Assembly (NCBI RefSeq): GCF_904846625.1
Contig: NZ_CAJHBL010000003.1
Coordinates: 62,001-126,000, forward strand
Source: Psychrobacter sp. JCM 18900
Lineage (GTDB): Bacteria > Pseudomonadota > Gammaproteobacteria > Pseudomonadales > Moraxellaceae
Reading direction: 5' to 3'
DNA length: 64,000 bases
Part shown: positions 47,653-57,615 of the stretch, one piece after another
Layout of the letters: each line of letters begins with the position of its first letter
How positions within the stretch are numbered: position 1 is the stretch's first letter
Notes under the pieces: model-generated
The model's database searches: none
Seen by the model: the letters and a program-made list of their open reading frames with translations, nothing else
What the model was told of the DNA's origin: nothing
Program-made: the position numbers and the translations under genes

Positions 47653-48717
47653 GTGACATTACCTGTATTAAAGTCCGCTAGTCTAATCAGCGTCATACTA
47701 TTAGCAACCACTGCTTGCGCTCAGCCAAGTTCAGCGGATGCCAACAGTAATAACGTAACGCAAAGCACTACAAATTCACAAGTAGCTCAAGCAGTGAGTG
47801 CGACTGTTGATAAGCGATTGCGTCAAATATTGACCCAAGCAGGCATCAAAACACAGATTACTTCTATTGTGCCGTCCAAACTGCCTAATATGTACCAAGT
47901 AAATTTGGCCGGCCAGTTGCCGCTGCACATCACCGAAGATGGTCGTTACGTCATACAGGGTGAGCTACAGAAAAACCCAAGCAAGCAAGTTGTCACTAAA
48001 ACACCAGTACGTAGCACAAGTGCACAGGTAGGCGAACCTGTCAATACGAGTGTCAAGTCTGACATGCTAGCAAATATGGCTGCGCTTAAGAACATGAGCG
48101 CGAAAACACCATTCTTTTATACCGCAGTACCGGGTGTCATCTGGGGTGCAACGCTAGAAGGCGTGCCGTTTTTACTATCGGACGATGCGCAGTACATTAC
48201 CGATGGTGAAATATCAGTCATCGAAAACGGTCAATTTATCGGCCTTGATGAGAACTTTGAAAAACGCAAAAACCAGTCTGTGTTTGCGTCATTGGACAAA
48301 AGCCAGCTGATTACTTATCCAGCGACCACTACTGAAAGAGCCGTTATCTATGTGGCAGATGATGTGAACTGCCCTTACTGCCGCCGACTACATCAGCAAG
48401 TGCCATCACTCAATGCAAAAGGCGTGACGGTCAATGTCATCGGCTATCCGATATATGAGGCGTCACCGAAGCAGATGCGTGGTATTTGGTGCCAAGCGAA
48501 TGAGGACAGTCGTCGTCAGGCATTTGATAAGGCGATGCTGACAGGTGAAATGACACCTGCATCAGCAAGTTGTACGGTTGACCATGTGACACCTAATCGT
48601 GAAAAAGCAGCTGGACTTGCGGTAATGGCGACGCCTGCCATCTATCGTGAAGATGGCGTGCTATATCAGGCGAGTTTTGAGAGTCCAGAATTTTTAGAAT
48701 TCTTGGGTGTTGAATAA
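47653..48717 (+). CDS. DsbC-like thiol:disulfide interchange protein with duplicated N-terminal domain
   Basis: A 354-residue exported protein; GTG start. A signal peptide ends at a Cys (LLATTACAQ), possibly lipidated, though the lipobox is imperfect. The C-terminal thioredoxin fold has the active site NCPYCRRLHQQ (about 238), the disulfide Cys pair in GIWCQ and SCTVDH, and the cis-Pro ATPAIY, as in the periplasmic isomerase DsbC. It is about 120 residues longer than E. coli DsbC. The extra length looks like a second copy of the dimerisation domain: HITEDGRYVIQGEL (about 98) and LLSDDAQYITDGEI (about 176) align with the same DsbC element. Confidence 0.87.
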   Translation: MTLPVLKSASLISVILLATTACAQPSSADANSNNVTQSTTNSQVAQAVSATVDKRLRQILTQAGIKTQITSIVPSKLPNMYQVNLAGQLPLHITEDGRYVIQGELQKNPSKQVVTKTPVRSTSAQVGEPVNTSVKSDMLANMAALKNMSAKTPFFYTAVPGVIWGATLEGVPFLLSDDAQYITDGEISVIENGQFIGLDENFEKRKNQSVFASLDKSQLITYPATTTERAVIYVADDVNCPYCRRLHQQVPSLNAKGVTVNVIGYPIYEASPKQMRGIWCQANEDSRRQAFDKAMLTGEMTPASASCTVDHVTPNREKAAGLAVMATPAIYREDGVLYQASFESPEFLEFLGVE

Positions 48718-48783
48718 TTAATTGGTAGGGTTAAGTGCTTCAGTAATTCAAAAATTTAAGATATTGGACTGCTAGTCAAAGTA

Positions 48784-48823
48784 AAAAAACCGCCTTATGA
48801 ACTGATTCATAAGGCGGTTTTTT
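48784..48823. terminator. Bidirectional terminator after the dsbC-like gene
   Basis: Perfect 12-bp stem CCGCCTTATGAA / TTCATAAGGCGG, flanked by A-run and T-run. Confidence 0.92.
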
Positions 48824-48871
48824 ATGGTTCTATTCAGATATTTTTGCATCTCAAAAGCTGTCTTAAATAAT

Positions 48872-49522
48872 TTATGGTAAGACGATATCAACGATTTTCC
48901 AATTGATAAGCCCTTCACGCTGCATCTCGATAGTGAGAGGATAGCCTTTTACCTGGCCACTAATACTAAAACAATTAATACCGCAGTAGCTAAGCGTTGG
49001 CTTTTCACTGTCATTGCCTTGGGCGACTTGCTGCTCAAGTTCGGCAGCTTGTTTTTTCATGACTTGCTGCATTTGGCTTTTAACCACGGCATCGACATCA
49101 CCGCGCTGAATGATTAAGCTCTGAATTAGGTTTTTCAAGTCAACTTGATCGCTAGCGATGGCCCATGCTGCAGCTAGTTCTTTAGTTGCTGTATTGGCTT
49201 GACCTTGAGTATTAATTACCTTTTCGATATTCTGCGGAGTGATGGCACCTTCAACTGCCTGCGCGATAAAACTATTCGCGGCTTCGGTCAACGGCTCACC
49301 GCCCAATTCAGAAATTAATGGATACTTAGTCATTGTCGTCGCAAATTGGCTGGTTAGCTGATTTTGGACGCTTGGTCGCACTTGCTCATAATCAATAGCC
49401 GCTGCGATAGTGGCACCGTCTTTATCATCATAAGCGTTTTTGAGCTGATAAGCGCTGTAATAAGGCGAGCCTGCATACACTGCTACCGCAATTATGATTA
49501 ATAGAATAACCAGCTTTTTCAT
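48872..49522 (-). CDS. DUF2939 family protein
   Basis: A 216-residue protein with an N-terminal hydrophobic helix (KKLVILLIIIAVAVYAG), then SPYYSAYQLKNAYDDKDGATIAAAIDYEQVRPSVQNQL, the DUF2939 pattern. It is probably inner-membrane anchored with a periplasmic or exported body. Function unknown. The upstream frame reaches 49690 but its extra ~56 residues lack family support; the ATG at 49522 gives the canonical start. Confidence 0.82.
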   Translation of the reverse strand: MKKLVILLIIIAVAVYAGSPYYSAYQLKNAYDDKDGATIAAAIDYEQVRPSVQNQLTSQFATTMTKYPLISELGGEPLTEAANSFIAQAVEGAITPQNIEKVINTQGQANTATKELAAAWAIASDQVDLKNLIQSLIIQRGDVDAVVKSQMQQVMKKQAAELEQQVAQGNDSEKPTLSYCGINCFSISGQVKGYPLTIEMQREGLINWKIVDIVLP

Positions 49523-49824
49523 AAGACTTGATACCTTGTCGCAATCGTCATCACTATGAGTATAAATGACCGTAGATGTGGCGGTAAATATTAGCACGAC
49601 TGGGCACCGCTCAGGTACGAAAAGCTTTGCAGTAACCTTAATGAATCGTTTGGCTTTTGCCACAGCGATGCCAACTGCTAATTTCATCATTTAAGAGCTT
49701 GATAAATCAGCAGACCATCTCCATAAATAGCGCAAACTTTTTATAATTGATTTGGCTAAGCAGCCTTCACCGTATTTGTTGGTTAAGTCTAAGCATTATG
49801 GTTCTATAGCATGGTGAATTATTG

Positions 49825-49840
49825 TGTTTCATGTGAAACG
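49825..49840. promoter_or_regulatory. parS: parS-like site upstream of dnaJ
   Basis: TGTTTCATGTGAAACG, core with one mismatch. Intergenic. Confidence 0.6.
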
Positions 49841-49945
49841 TTATACATATCCATCAGCTAAGAATCACGAATAAGATTAAGACAACTATCAATTGAGCTG
49901 ATGATTTGACGAACCGGTGTGGCTGTAAAGACGATAGGAGAGAGC

Positions 49946-51082
49946 ATGAGTAAGCGCGATTTTTATGAAATATTAGGTGTCAGCAAGACCGCTGACAGCA
50001 AAGAAATTAAGCGAGCCTACCGTAAGCTTGCCATGAAATACCATCCAGATCGCAACTCTGATGATCCTGATTCGGAAGACAAATTCAAAGAAGCTTCAAT
50101 GGCTTATGAAGTATTGAGCGACGAAGAGAAACGTTCAGCCTACGACCGCATGGGCCATGCAGCCTTTGAAAACGGCATGGGTGGCGGCGGCTTCGGCGGC
50201 GCAGGTGGCGGTAACTTCCAAGATATCTTTGGCGATATCTTTGGTAACTTCGGTGATATCTTCGGTCAGCAGCGTGGCGGCGGCGGTGGGCGTTCGCGTC
50301 GCGGCTCTGACTTGCGTTATGTGATTGAGCTGACATTAGAAGAAGCCGTACGTGGCTGCAAAAAAGAAATCAGTTTCACGGCTCCTGCGCCTTGTGATAC
50401 CTGTGATGGTAAAGGGGCAAAAAATGCTTCTGATGTGGTTACCTGTCAGACTTGTCATGGCCAAGGTCAAGTACGTATGCAGCAAGGTTTCTTTGCGGTA
50501 CAGCAAGCTTGTCCTCATTGCGGCGGTACTGGTAAACAGATCAAAAACCCTTGTTCGGACTGTCATGGCAACGGCGTAAAAGACAAATCACGCACGTTAG
50601 AAGTCTCTATCCCTGCAGGCGTCGATGATGGTGATCGTGTTCGTCTAGCAGGCGAAGGCGAAGCGGGCGGCGCTGGCGTACAAAACGGCGATCTATATGT
50701 CGAAGTACGCGTCAAACAGCACAATGTATTCACCCGTCAAGGTGCTGACCTATATATGGATGTACCCGTAAGCATCACTGATGCAGCATTGGGTAAAGAA
50801 GTAGAAATCCCAACCTTAGATGGCAAAGTAAAAATCAAAGTGGCAGAAGGTACGCAAAGCGGTAAGTTACTGCGTGTACGCGGCAAAGGCGTAACGCCAG
50901 TCCGTACTACCATGAAAGGTGATTTGATTTGCCGTGTGGTTATCGAAACACCAGTGAATCTGACTCGTGAGCAAAAAGACTTGTTACGTCAATTCCAAGA
51001 CACGTTGGATGACGACAGCAAGCATCAACAGTCGCCACATAAGAAGTCATTCTTCAAAAAAATCGGTGACTTGTTCGATTAA
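49946..51082 (+). CDS. dnaJ: Chaperone DnaJ
   Basis: A 378-residue co-chaperone that stimulates the DnaK ATPase. The J domain ([11 protein letters not shown]...KYHPDRN, with HPD) is followed by a Gly/Phe-rich linker (about 75-120), four zinc-finger repeats ([32 protein letters not shown]) and the substrate-binding C-terminal domains. The ATG at 49946 has an ideal AGGAGAG site. dnaK, often just upstream, is not in the window. Confidence 0.97.
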   Translation: MSKRDFYEILGVSKTADSKEIKRAYRKLAMKYHPDRNSDDPDSEDKFKEASMAYEVLSDEEKRSAYDRMGHAAFENGMGGGGFGGAGGGNFQDIFGDIFGNFGDIFGQQRGGGGGRSRRGSDLRYVIELTLEEAVRGCKKEISFTAPAPCDTCDGKGAKNASDVVTCQTCHGQGQVRMQQGFFAVQQACPHCGGTGKQIKNPCSDCHGNGVKDKSRTLEVSIPAGVDDGDRVRLAGEGEAGGAGVQNGDLYVEVRVKQHNVFTRQGADLYMDVPVSITDAALGKEVEIPTLDGKVKIKVAEGTQSGKLLRVRGKGVTPVRTTMKGDLICRVVIETPVNLTREQKDLLRQFQDTLDDDSKHQQSPHKKSFFKKIGDLFD

Positions 51083-51115
51083 GAAATAGTTTAACTAAGT
51101 AGCTAGTATTAAACT

Positions 51116-51152
51116 AAGCCCGAAAGTTTCACATGAAACCTTTGGGCTTTTT
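51116..51152 (+). terminator. Terminator after dnaJ, with a parS-like palindrome forming its upper stem
   Basis: AAGCCC pairs with GGGCTT, AAAG with CTTT, and the tip is GTTTCA-CA-TGAAAC. A T-run follows. Confidence 0.8.
51125..51140. promoter_or_regulatory. parS: parS-like site inside the dnaJ terminator
   Basis: Core GTTTCACATGAAAC, one mismatch to the parS core, forming the upper part of the hairpin. It may simply be a stem. Confidence 0.45.
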
Positions 51153-51255
51153 ATTGATGATATAAAAAGCCATTCATGTGATGATATTTGCTAAACTTAC
51201 GATAAATGATAGTCAAAAATAATTTCACCAAATATAAAACATTTAAGGTAAAAAC

Positions 51256-52086
51256 ATGAGCGAACAATCGAATAATAAATCTATCAACGTTGGGGTAATC
51301 GGTGCAGGCGGGCGTATGGGTCGTATGCTTATCGAGGCAGTACAGAACAATCCACAAACTATATTAAAAGCAGCGATTGAGCGTCAAGGCTCTAGCCTAG
51401 TCGGTGCTGATGCAGGCGAAGTTGCTGCTATCGGTCATTTAAATGTACAAATCGTTGATGACTTAGCCGCTGTGATTAATGATATCGATGTGCTGATTGA
51501 TTTTAGCTTGCCTGACGCTACTGAAAAAAACATGCAAGTTTGTGCTGAGCATAATGTCGCTATGGTCATCGGTACGACAGGATTCAATGAACAGCAAGAA
51601 CAAGTACTGGCAAAAGCAAGTGAGCAAATCACTATCGTATATGCGGGCAACTATTCGACAGGCGTTAATTTATCATTGAAGCTACTCGGGATGGCTGCCA
51701 AAGCGTTTGGTAATGATGCTGATGTAGAAATCATCGAAGCCCATCATAAGCACAAAATCGATGCGCCTTCTGGTACGGCGTATATGATGGCTGAAGCCGT
51801 CGCAGAAGCGCGCGGACAAAACCTAAAAGACGTCGCTATCTATGGCCGCGAAGGACAAACTGGCGAGCGCGAATCGGGGACAATTGGTATTCACGCAGTA
51901 CGTGGTGGCGAAATCGTAGGTGATCATACTGTGATGTTTATCGCAGATGGCGAAGTGGTCGAGATTACCCATCGTGCGCGTGCGCGCATGACATTTGCCG
52001 CTGGCGCCGTACGTGCCGCAACTTGGGTTGTTGAGCAGGAAGTAGGTCAGTACAACATGCAAGATGTACTTGGATTAAGTGACTAA
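51256..52086 (+). CDS. dapB: 4-hydroxy-tetrahydrodipicolinate reductase
   Basis: This 276-residue enzyme reduces the dihydrodipicolinate precursor with NAD(P)H in lysine and meso-diaminopimelate synthesis. The NAD-binding motif is [17 protein letters not shown] and the catalytic signature [15 protein letters not shown]. The tetrahydrodipicolinate-binding TTGFN and GNYSTGVN are also present. Its product feeds peptidoglycan and, with the decarboxylase at 53166, the diamine pathways. Length is typical. Confidence 0.96.
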   Translation: MSEQSNNKSINVGVIGAGGRMGRMLIEAVQNNPQTILKAAIERQGSSLVGADAGEVAAIGHLNVQIVDDLAAVINDIDVLIDFSLPDATEKNMQVCAEHNVAMVIGTTGFNEQQEQVLAKASEQITIVYAGNYSTGVNLSLKLLGMAAKAFGNDADVEIIEAHHKHKIDAPSGTAYMMAEAVAEARGQNLKDVAIYGREGQTGERESGTIGIHAVRGGEIVGDHTVMFIADGEVVEITHRARARMTFAAGAVRAATWVVEQEVGQYNMQDVLGLSD

Positions 52087-52156
52087 CGACTATTGATGAT
52101 TGACTATAGCATTGTGTCTGATGGCTCGATGACCTAATAGCAGCAAGGGAGCGGGT

Positions 52157-53083
52157 ATGAATAGTATCGAACGTTATGTTAGTCATAGACTGATTGGTGC
52201 TGTTTGTACCATCAACCTTGCAAGCCTATCAGCCTTTGCACTGAGTCTAGCGGTTCTACCAATTACCGTACAAGCTGGCACTGCTCAAACCTATGTTATC
52301 CATACTTATGGTGGGGCTAGTTTGTTACCTGCAGTTAGGCAGCAATTAAATAGTAGCGCAGACGGTGGTACGGTGACTACGTATCAAGATAAATTGGTAC
52401 TGCGAACGACGGCACGTAATTATCAGGCGGTACAGCAGTTATTGTCTCAGATTGACCGTCAGCCACAGGCATTGACGGTCGCTGTACGTGTTGGCAATAG
52501 TAGTAGCGAGCAAGGTAGTATTCAGCAGGGTCAAGTCATTATTACCAATCGCGGTATCCAAGGTGTAGGGGTTATTAGTCAGCGTAGCAGCCAGCAGCAG
52601 GGTAGTAATCTATATCAAGTACAAACATTATCTGGCAGTGCGGCGAGTATCAGCACAGGTACGCTTTATTCGCTAACTCAAACCTATAATGCTAATAACT
52701 ATTCAACTTATCATCGTTCAGCTAACGATAACCTAAGACCACAGATTGTGATTCAGCAGCAAATGCTATTGCCAACGATACAAGGCATTGCCGTCACACC
52801 AAGACTGCTGCCCAATGGACAGGTGGAAGTACAACTCTCCCAAGTAGAAGAAAGGTTAGTGCAGCTGAATTCACCTTATAATCAAATGAGTTCTGCTGAA
52901 AATTCTACTGGTAATGCTAGCAATGCTATTCGAGGTCAAAGATTGAACAGTACGATGATCGTGCCACGTGGACAGTGGGTAACGATTGGACAGATTTCAC
53001 AAAACTCAACCAGTAGCAGCAGTAACAGTAGCCGAACTATTGATAACAATAATAGCGTGCCTATTTCTTTGCGAGTTGACTAG
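52157..53083 (+). CDS. Exported secretin-fragment-like protein (no barrel)
   Basis: A 308-residue protein with a Sec signal peptide (VLPITVQAGTAQ cleavage region). Residues about 45-110 (VIHTYGGASLLPAVRQQLN... KLVLRTTARNYQAVQQLLSQIDRQPQALTVAVRVG) resemble the N0/NolW short domains of type II secretion or pilus secretins. The middle is Gln/Ser/Asn-rich. Near residue 225 come TPRLLPNGQVEVQLSQVEERLVQ and then MIVPRGQWVTIGQI, echoing secretin-domain strands, but the full barrel is too short to be present. No secretion gene is adjacent. Confidence 0.65.
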   Translation: MNSIERYVSHRLIGAVCTINLASLSAFALSLAVLPITVQAGTAQTYVIHTYGGASLLPAVRQQLNSSADGGTVTTYQDKLVLRTTARNYQAVQQLLSQIDRQPQALTVAVRVGNSSSEQGSIQQGQVIITNRGIQGVGVISQRSSQQQGSNLYQVQTLSGSAASISTGTLYSLTQTYNANNYSTYHRSANDNLRPQIVIQQQMLLPTIQGIAVTPRLLPNGQVEVQLSQVEERLVQLNSPYNQMSSAENSTGNASNAIRGQRLNSTMIVPRGQWVTIGQISQNSTSSSSNSSRTIDNNNSVPISLRVD

Positions 53084-53107
53084 TTCACCAAGCAAATCAT
53101 TAAGAAC

Positions 53108-53148
53108 AAAAAAGCGCGATACGGGTATTAACCGTGCCGCGCTTTTTT
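53108..53148. terminator. Bidirectional terminator between the secretin-like and decarboxylase genes
   Basis: GCGCG/CGCGC outer stem and ACGG/CCGT inner stem, flanked by six A and six T. Confidence 0.9.
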
Positions 53149-53165
53149 GTGAAACATTACAAATA

Positions 53166-54347
53166 CTAGTCAATATAAACCACTTCGAGCGGTGGGAAGC
53201 CATTGAACTCTACCGATGAGTAAGAGTTGGTATAAGCACCAGTAGTCAGCCAGTAGATTTTATCACCAATCTCAAGCTCTTCGGGTAGCTGATAGCCTGC
53301 TTCTTCATACATAATATCGGTTGAGTCACAAGTTGGACCTGCCAGTACTACTGTACCTTCACTGGTAGACGTTTCCATTTTAGGCGTATAGACAGGGTAC
53401 TTGATAGCTTCACCTAGCGTCTCGATTAAGCCTTGGAATAGACCAACATCGGTATATACCCAACGAGTCAAATCGGTATCAGACTTACGAGAAATCAGTA
53501 CCACGTCACTGACTAACACGCCTGAACCACCAACCAATGAACGACCCGGCTCTAAAATAATCTCCGGCATTTCGTCATCATTATAGTCATCAGTCAGATA
53601 GCTGGTAATTTCTTCTGCATAGACTTTAATAGGGTTCACTTCGCTGATGTAATTGGTCGGGAAGCCACCACCCAAATTGATCATTTGCAGTTTGATACCT
53701 TCTTCATTCTTCATCCAGTCAAACATATATTTAACTTTGGATAATGCATCATCCCATGCAGCGACGTCTTTTTGCTGGCTACCAACGTGGAATGAGATAC
53801 CATAAGGAACCAAGCCCAACTCGCGTGCTTGAACCAGTAGGTCGATGGCCATATTAGGATGGCAACCAAACTTACGTGACAATGGCCATTCTGCTGTCTC
53901 TGAGCCTTGAACCAAGATACGAACAAATATTTTAGAACCTGGAGCGTGTTTGGCAATGTTTTTTAGATCTGCTTCTGAGTCAGTCGCATATAGATCGATG
54001 CCTTTTTCAAAAGCATATTTGACATGCTCAGCTTTTTTGATGGTGTTGCCATACGAGATACGAGATGGCTCAACGCCGCAACCAAGCACACGATCAAGCT
54101 CATAAATAGAGGCACAGTCAAAGTTTGAACCAAGGTTTGCTAGTAGATCGATTACTTCCACCGCAGGGCTAGCTTTCATTGCATAATGCAGTTTTGCATT
54201 AGGAAACAGGCTTACCATTTCATGGTATTTGGTTTCGATACGACTAAGGTCAACTACTAAGAAAGGCGTCTCGCGACCTTCAGCAGCCTTGGTAAATTTC
54301 TGCCAGCTGGCAGGTTCAAAATATTGGTCAATTTTGATCATTGTCAT
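53166..54347 (-). CDS. Ornithine/lysine decarboxylase, fold type III PLP enzyme
   Basis: A 393-residue decarboxylase. The PLP Lys lies in LHYAMKASPAVEVI. Other conserved parts: FDCASIYELDRVL, ISFHVGSQQ, NLGGGFPTNY, EPGRSLVG and GPTCDSTD (Cys from the partner subunit). This is the eukaryote-like ornithine decarboxylase group used by many proteobacteria to make putrescine; lysine decarboxylation is also possible. It starts MTMIKIDQYFE with AAGG upstream. Confidence 0.93.
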   Translation of the reverse strand: MTMIKIDQYFEPASWQKFTKAAEGRETPFLVVDLSRIETKYHEMVSLFPNAKLHYAMKASPAVEVIDLLANLGSNFDCASIYELDRVLGCGVEPSRISYGNTIKKAEHVKYAFEKGIDLYATDSEADLKNIAKHAPGSKIFVRILVQGSETAEWPLSRKFGCHPNMAIDLLVQARELGLVPYGISFHVGSQQKDVAAWDDALSKVKYMFDWMKNEEGIKLQMINLGGGFPTNYISEVNPIKVYAEEITSYLTDDYNDDEMPEIILEPGRSLVGGSGVLVSDVVLISRKSDTDLTRWVYTDVGLFQGLIETLGEAIKYPVYTPKMETSTSEGTVVLAGPTCDSTDIMYEEAGYQLPEELEIGDKIYWLTTGAYTNSYSSVEFNGFPPLEVVYID

Positions 54348-54488
54348 AGTAGTAAACCTTTTGTGGAAACTGTATCGGTTAAAAAAATTATCGCCAAACA
54401 GTGAATGCTAAATATTAACACTCACTGTAGACGTAACTATGTGAAGGATAAAGACGAAATAAAAAAGATAAGAATAAAGAGTAGCGCT

Positions 54489-55043
54489 TTAAGAATTGAC
54501 GGCTTGTGTCTGTTTTTCTGCTGATTGAGCTTCTTGCTTTTCGCGTATTTTAAGAACTTTGCGAACTTTATCACGAGCACGTGTCTGTTTAAGACGAGAC
54601 AAGTAGTCAACGAAGATTACGCCATTTAGGTGATCCATTTCATGCTGAATACAAACAGCAAGCAGTCCTTCAACGACTTCGTCAATAACCTCACCGTTAC
54701 CGTCTAACGCTTCGATACGGACCTTATTAGGACGTTCGACTTTGTCGTAGACATCAGGTACAGATAAGCAGCCTTCTTCATACGGTTGCTTTTCTTCTAC
54801 CAGTGGCGTGACTTTTGGATTGATAAAAACTCTAGGAGAGCTTTTGTCTTCAGACAAATCCATAACGATAAGCTGAATATGATGATCCACTTGACTGGCC
54901 GCAAGCCCGATGCCTTGAGCATCATACATTGTCTCGATCATGTCTGCGATTAAGGTTTTGATTTCAGCAGTCACTTCCTTGACAGGCTTGGCGATAGTAC
55001 GCAAGCGAGGATCTGGGTAACTTAAGATAGGGAGTAGTGCCAT
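54489..55043 (-). CDS. def: Peptide deformylase
   Basis: This 184-residue metalloenzyme removes the N-formyl group from nascent proteins. The three motifs [17 protein letters not shown] and QHEMDHLNG hold the metal ligands. The ATG at 55043 has a GAGGTGAG site; a GTG three codons upstream is less likely. It stands alone rather than with fmt. Confidence 0.96.
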   Translation of the reverse strand: MALLPILSYPDPRLRTIAKPVKEVTAEIKTLIADMIETMYDAQGIGLAASQVDHHIQLIVMDLSEDKSSPRVFINPKVTPLVEEKQPYEEGCLSVPDVYDKVERPNKVRIEALDGNGEVIDEVVEGLLAVCIQHEMDHLNGVIFVDYLSRLKQTRARDKVRKVLKIREKQEAQSAEKQTQAVNS

Positions 55044-55183
55044 AACGCTCACCTCAATGATAAGGACAAAATAGGGTTGATATTATAAGATAAATGGGGA
55101 CAAAAGTAATGCTTATCAATACTTTCGCAGTCATATGATGCTATATGTATATAGAAAGACTAAATTTCGATGATAAATGGCAT

Positions 55184-55211
55184 AAAAAAGCCCTGCTTAA
55201 CGCAAGGCTTT
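55184..55211 (-). terminator. Terminator after the GlsB-type gene
   Basis: AAAGCCCTGC / GCAAGGCTTT with a 5-base loop; on the minus strand followed by a T-run. Confidence 0.75.
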
Positions 55212-55276
55212 GTTTATATAGTATTTTAATTAGCTAGTAATCATTTATGACTAAACTATGCATGGCTTATGACTAA

Positions 55277-55531
55277 TTATGCACGGCGTTTGTTTACAAT
55301 CATTTCATATAGGAACAGTAGGATAATTGCACCAATTACTGAGAATATAAGACCAGTGAAACCACCATCAGCGTTGATACCGATTAGGCCAGCTAGGAAA
55401 CCACCTAGCATTGCACCAACAATACCCAATACGATAGTCATAATCCAACCCATAGGGTCGTTACCTGGTTTGATGGCACGTGCTAATAAACCTGCGACTA
55501 AACCTACAATAATCATCCAAATAAAGCTCAT
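55277..55531 (-). CDS. GlsB/YeaQ/YmgE family stress-related membrane protein
   Basis: An 84-residue protein with three hydrophobic segments and the family pattern IIVGLVAGLLARAIKPGNDPMGWIMTIVLGIVGAMLGGFL. In E. coli and enterococci such proteins are stress-induced; exact function unknown. The ATG has a strong AGGAG site. Confidence 0.9.
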   Translation of the reverse strand: MSFIWMIIVGLVAGLLARAIKPGNDPMGWIMTIVLGIVGAMLGGFLAGLIGINADGGFTGLIFSVIGAIILLFLYEMIVNKRRA

Positions 55532-55872
55532 GTTATTCTCCTAATATTGTTAATATTTATAATGTGTTACAAGTTTTGATAAATCTATTGTAAACACTCC
55601 TCGGACGCAAAAGTAAGCATAAAATGTTACTACTGTAGGGGCTATGTGAGGAAAAAGTCCGATTTGCTATCGAGTAAGGGCAATAAGTAAACGAAAGGTT
55701 ACAAAGGTAGCAGTGGTGCTAACAGCGTTTATCAACGTAGTATCTGTAGTGCTGAACTCATATAGTGAAGGCATATAAATATTAGAAGTAAAAAACGCAG
55801 CCATCTATTAGATGAGCTGCGTTTGTATATAAGAGAATAAGAAGAGCTGCTTCTTTATCTTAACTATAAGCG
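55532..55872. other. GlsB-mpl intergenic region
   Basis: 341 bp with the mpl terminator at 55791-55824. It should hold the GlsB promoter; no clear hexamers were found. Confidence 0.4.
55791..55824 (-). terminator. Terminator after mpl
   Basis: AAACGCAG / CTGCGTTT outer stem with CATC/GATG inner stem; T-run on the minus strand. Confidence 0.85.
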
Positions 55873-57354
55873 TTAGCCGTTATGTAATGCGGTTAATAAA
55901 CGCTGATGAATCCCTTCAAAACCGCCATTTGACATGACCACAATCGCATCACCTGCTTTTGCATGACTGCTAATATGCTCAATGATATCATCAATGCTTG
56001 ATAACACTTGTTGGTTGCCGATAGAGTCGCTAGTAGCCTTAGCTTGTTCGATGACCTCTTTTAAGCCCCATTCCAAACCAGTAGGCTCGTACCATAATGT
56101 GTAGTCAGCAAGTGCCGCTGATTGAGCCAAGCTGTCTTGATGAATGCCCATTTTCATGGTGTTACTACGCGGCTCAATAATAGCCCAAATACGTCTATCA
56201 GCCAGCTTCTTTTTGGCACCATCTAATGTAGTCGTAATAGCTGTTGGATGATGGGCAAAATCATCAAAGACTAAGATGTCATTGACGTCGCCAATCAACT
56301 CCATCCGGCGCTTGATACCAGCGAAATCTGATAAAGCAGCACAAGCTGTCTCAACACTGACACCAACATCATAGGCCGCAGCTACAGCAACTAATGCGTT
56401 ATTGACGTTATGGATACCGCTCATTGACCAGTTTACGATAGCAGTTGCCTCTCCATTAGCGGCAAAATTAACTTTAAACTGGCTGCCGTCTTCTTGAATC
56501 AGCTCAGCCTGCCAGTCGCTACTATCTTTTAGAGCACGTGCGTTTTCGCTGGTATTAGCTAAAGTAGAGTCGATGACGGCAGTACGCCAGATAGGTGTCC
56601 AAACCCCTTTCGCTAGCGTATCTTCTAGACTGATGGTTGCGGCTGGCATAATGATTTTGCCAGTGCTTGGAATCATGCGCACCATATGGTGAAACTGAGT
56701 TTGTATTGCATTGAGATCTGCAAAAATATCTGCATGATCAAACTCAAGGTTATTCAAAATAGCAGTGCGCGGACGATAGTGAACGAACTTCGAACGCTTA
56801 TCAAAGAAGGCAGAGTCGTACTCATCTGCTTCAATCACAAAGTAGCCAGATTTATCATCATCGCTTTTATCAGCACCCAAATAGCTGCTATGGGCAAACA
56901 CTTGCTGTAAGTGCTCGTCAGTCGTGTCAACCAATGGCACACCGCCAATCAAAAACCCTGCATCGATACCAGCATAATGTAATATCCACGCAAGCATAGT
57001 CGTGGTTGTGGTCTTACCATGCGTACCTGCAACGGCGATTACGTGACGTGACTGCAATACTTGCTCAGATAAAAACTGCGGACCTGAAGTATAACGCAAG
57101 CCATTATCTAGCATATACTCAATCACATCCATGCCGCGCTTCATCGCGTTCCCAACGACCACTAAGTCTGGCGTTGGTTGCAAGTGCTCTACCAGATAGC
57201 CTTCTTCGATAGTCACGCCAGCATTTTCGAGTTGAGTGGACATAGGAGGATAGACATTGGCATCTGAACCTGTGACCGTATGCCCAAGCGCACGTGCTAG
57301 CAATGCCAGTGAGCCCATAAAAGTACCACAAATACCAAGGATATGAATATGCAT
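55873..57354 (-). CDS. mpl: Murein tripeptide ligase Mpl
   Basis: A 493-residue Mur-family ligase that joins the recycled tripeptide L-Ala-gamma-D-Glu-meso-DAP to UDP-MurNAc. Start HIHILGICGTFMGSLALLARALGHTVTGSD distinguishes Mpl from MurC. The ATP site is GTHGKTTTTTMLAW. The Mur middle domain contains VIEADEYDSAFFDKRSKFVHYRP. The C-terminal domain has DDFAHHPTAI. Slightly longer than E. coli Mpl (457). Confidence 0.95.
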   Translation of the reverse strand: MHIHILGICGTFMGSLALLARALGHTVTGSDANVYPPMSTQLENAGVTIEEGYLVEHLQPTPDLVVVGNAMKRGMDVIEYMLDNGLRYTSGPQFLSEQVLQSRHVIAVAGTHGKTTTTTMLAWILHYAGIDAGFLIGGVPLVDTTDEHLQQVFAHSSYLGADKSDDDKSGYFVIEADEYDSAFFDKRSKFVHYRPRTAILNNLEFDHADIFADLNAIQTQFHHMVRMIPSTGKIIMPAATISLEDTLAKGVWTPIWRTAVIDSTLANTSENARALKDSSDWQAELIQEDGSQFKVNFAANGEATAIVNWSMSGIHNVNNALVAVAAAYDVGVSVETACAALSDFAGIKRRMELIGDVNDILVFDDFAHHPTAITTTLDGAKKKLADRRIWAIIEPRSNTMKMGIHQDSLAQSAALADYTLWYEPTGLEWGLKEVIEQAKATSDSIGNQQVLSSIDDIIEHISSHAKAGDAIVVMSNGGFEGIHQRLLTALHNG

Positions 57355-57518
57355 AGACGTTCCGTACGCGCTTGAATGAAAAGAATAGAGAGCTGATAAA
57401 ATAAATTGTGAAGTGCCTAGCTGTCATCAGTAAAAATAACCACTTTGATAAACAACGACCAATACATCAGCTGGGCAAACAAGCAATCATTGTAAAGTAA
57501 ACCCTGTTCGATGACCAA

Positions 57519-57542
57519 TAAAAAACGCCTAACAAGTAGGCG
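57519..57542 (-). terminator. Hairpin upstream of mpl / downstream of the NlpE-like gene
   Basis: CGCCTA / TAGGCG with a 5-base loop; T-run on the minus strand. Confidence 0.8.
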
Positions 57543-57615
57543 CTATCTAGCTAATGTAATTTGGTCGTTTTAGTATGTAGAGATACGCCAACTAACAGTC
57601 AGCATGATGACGCTT

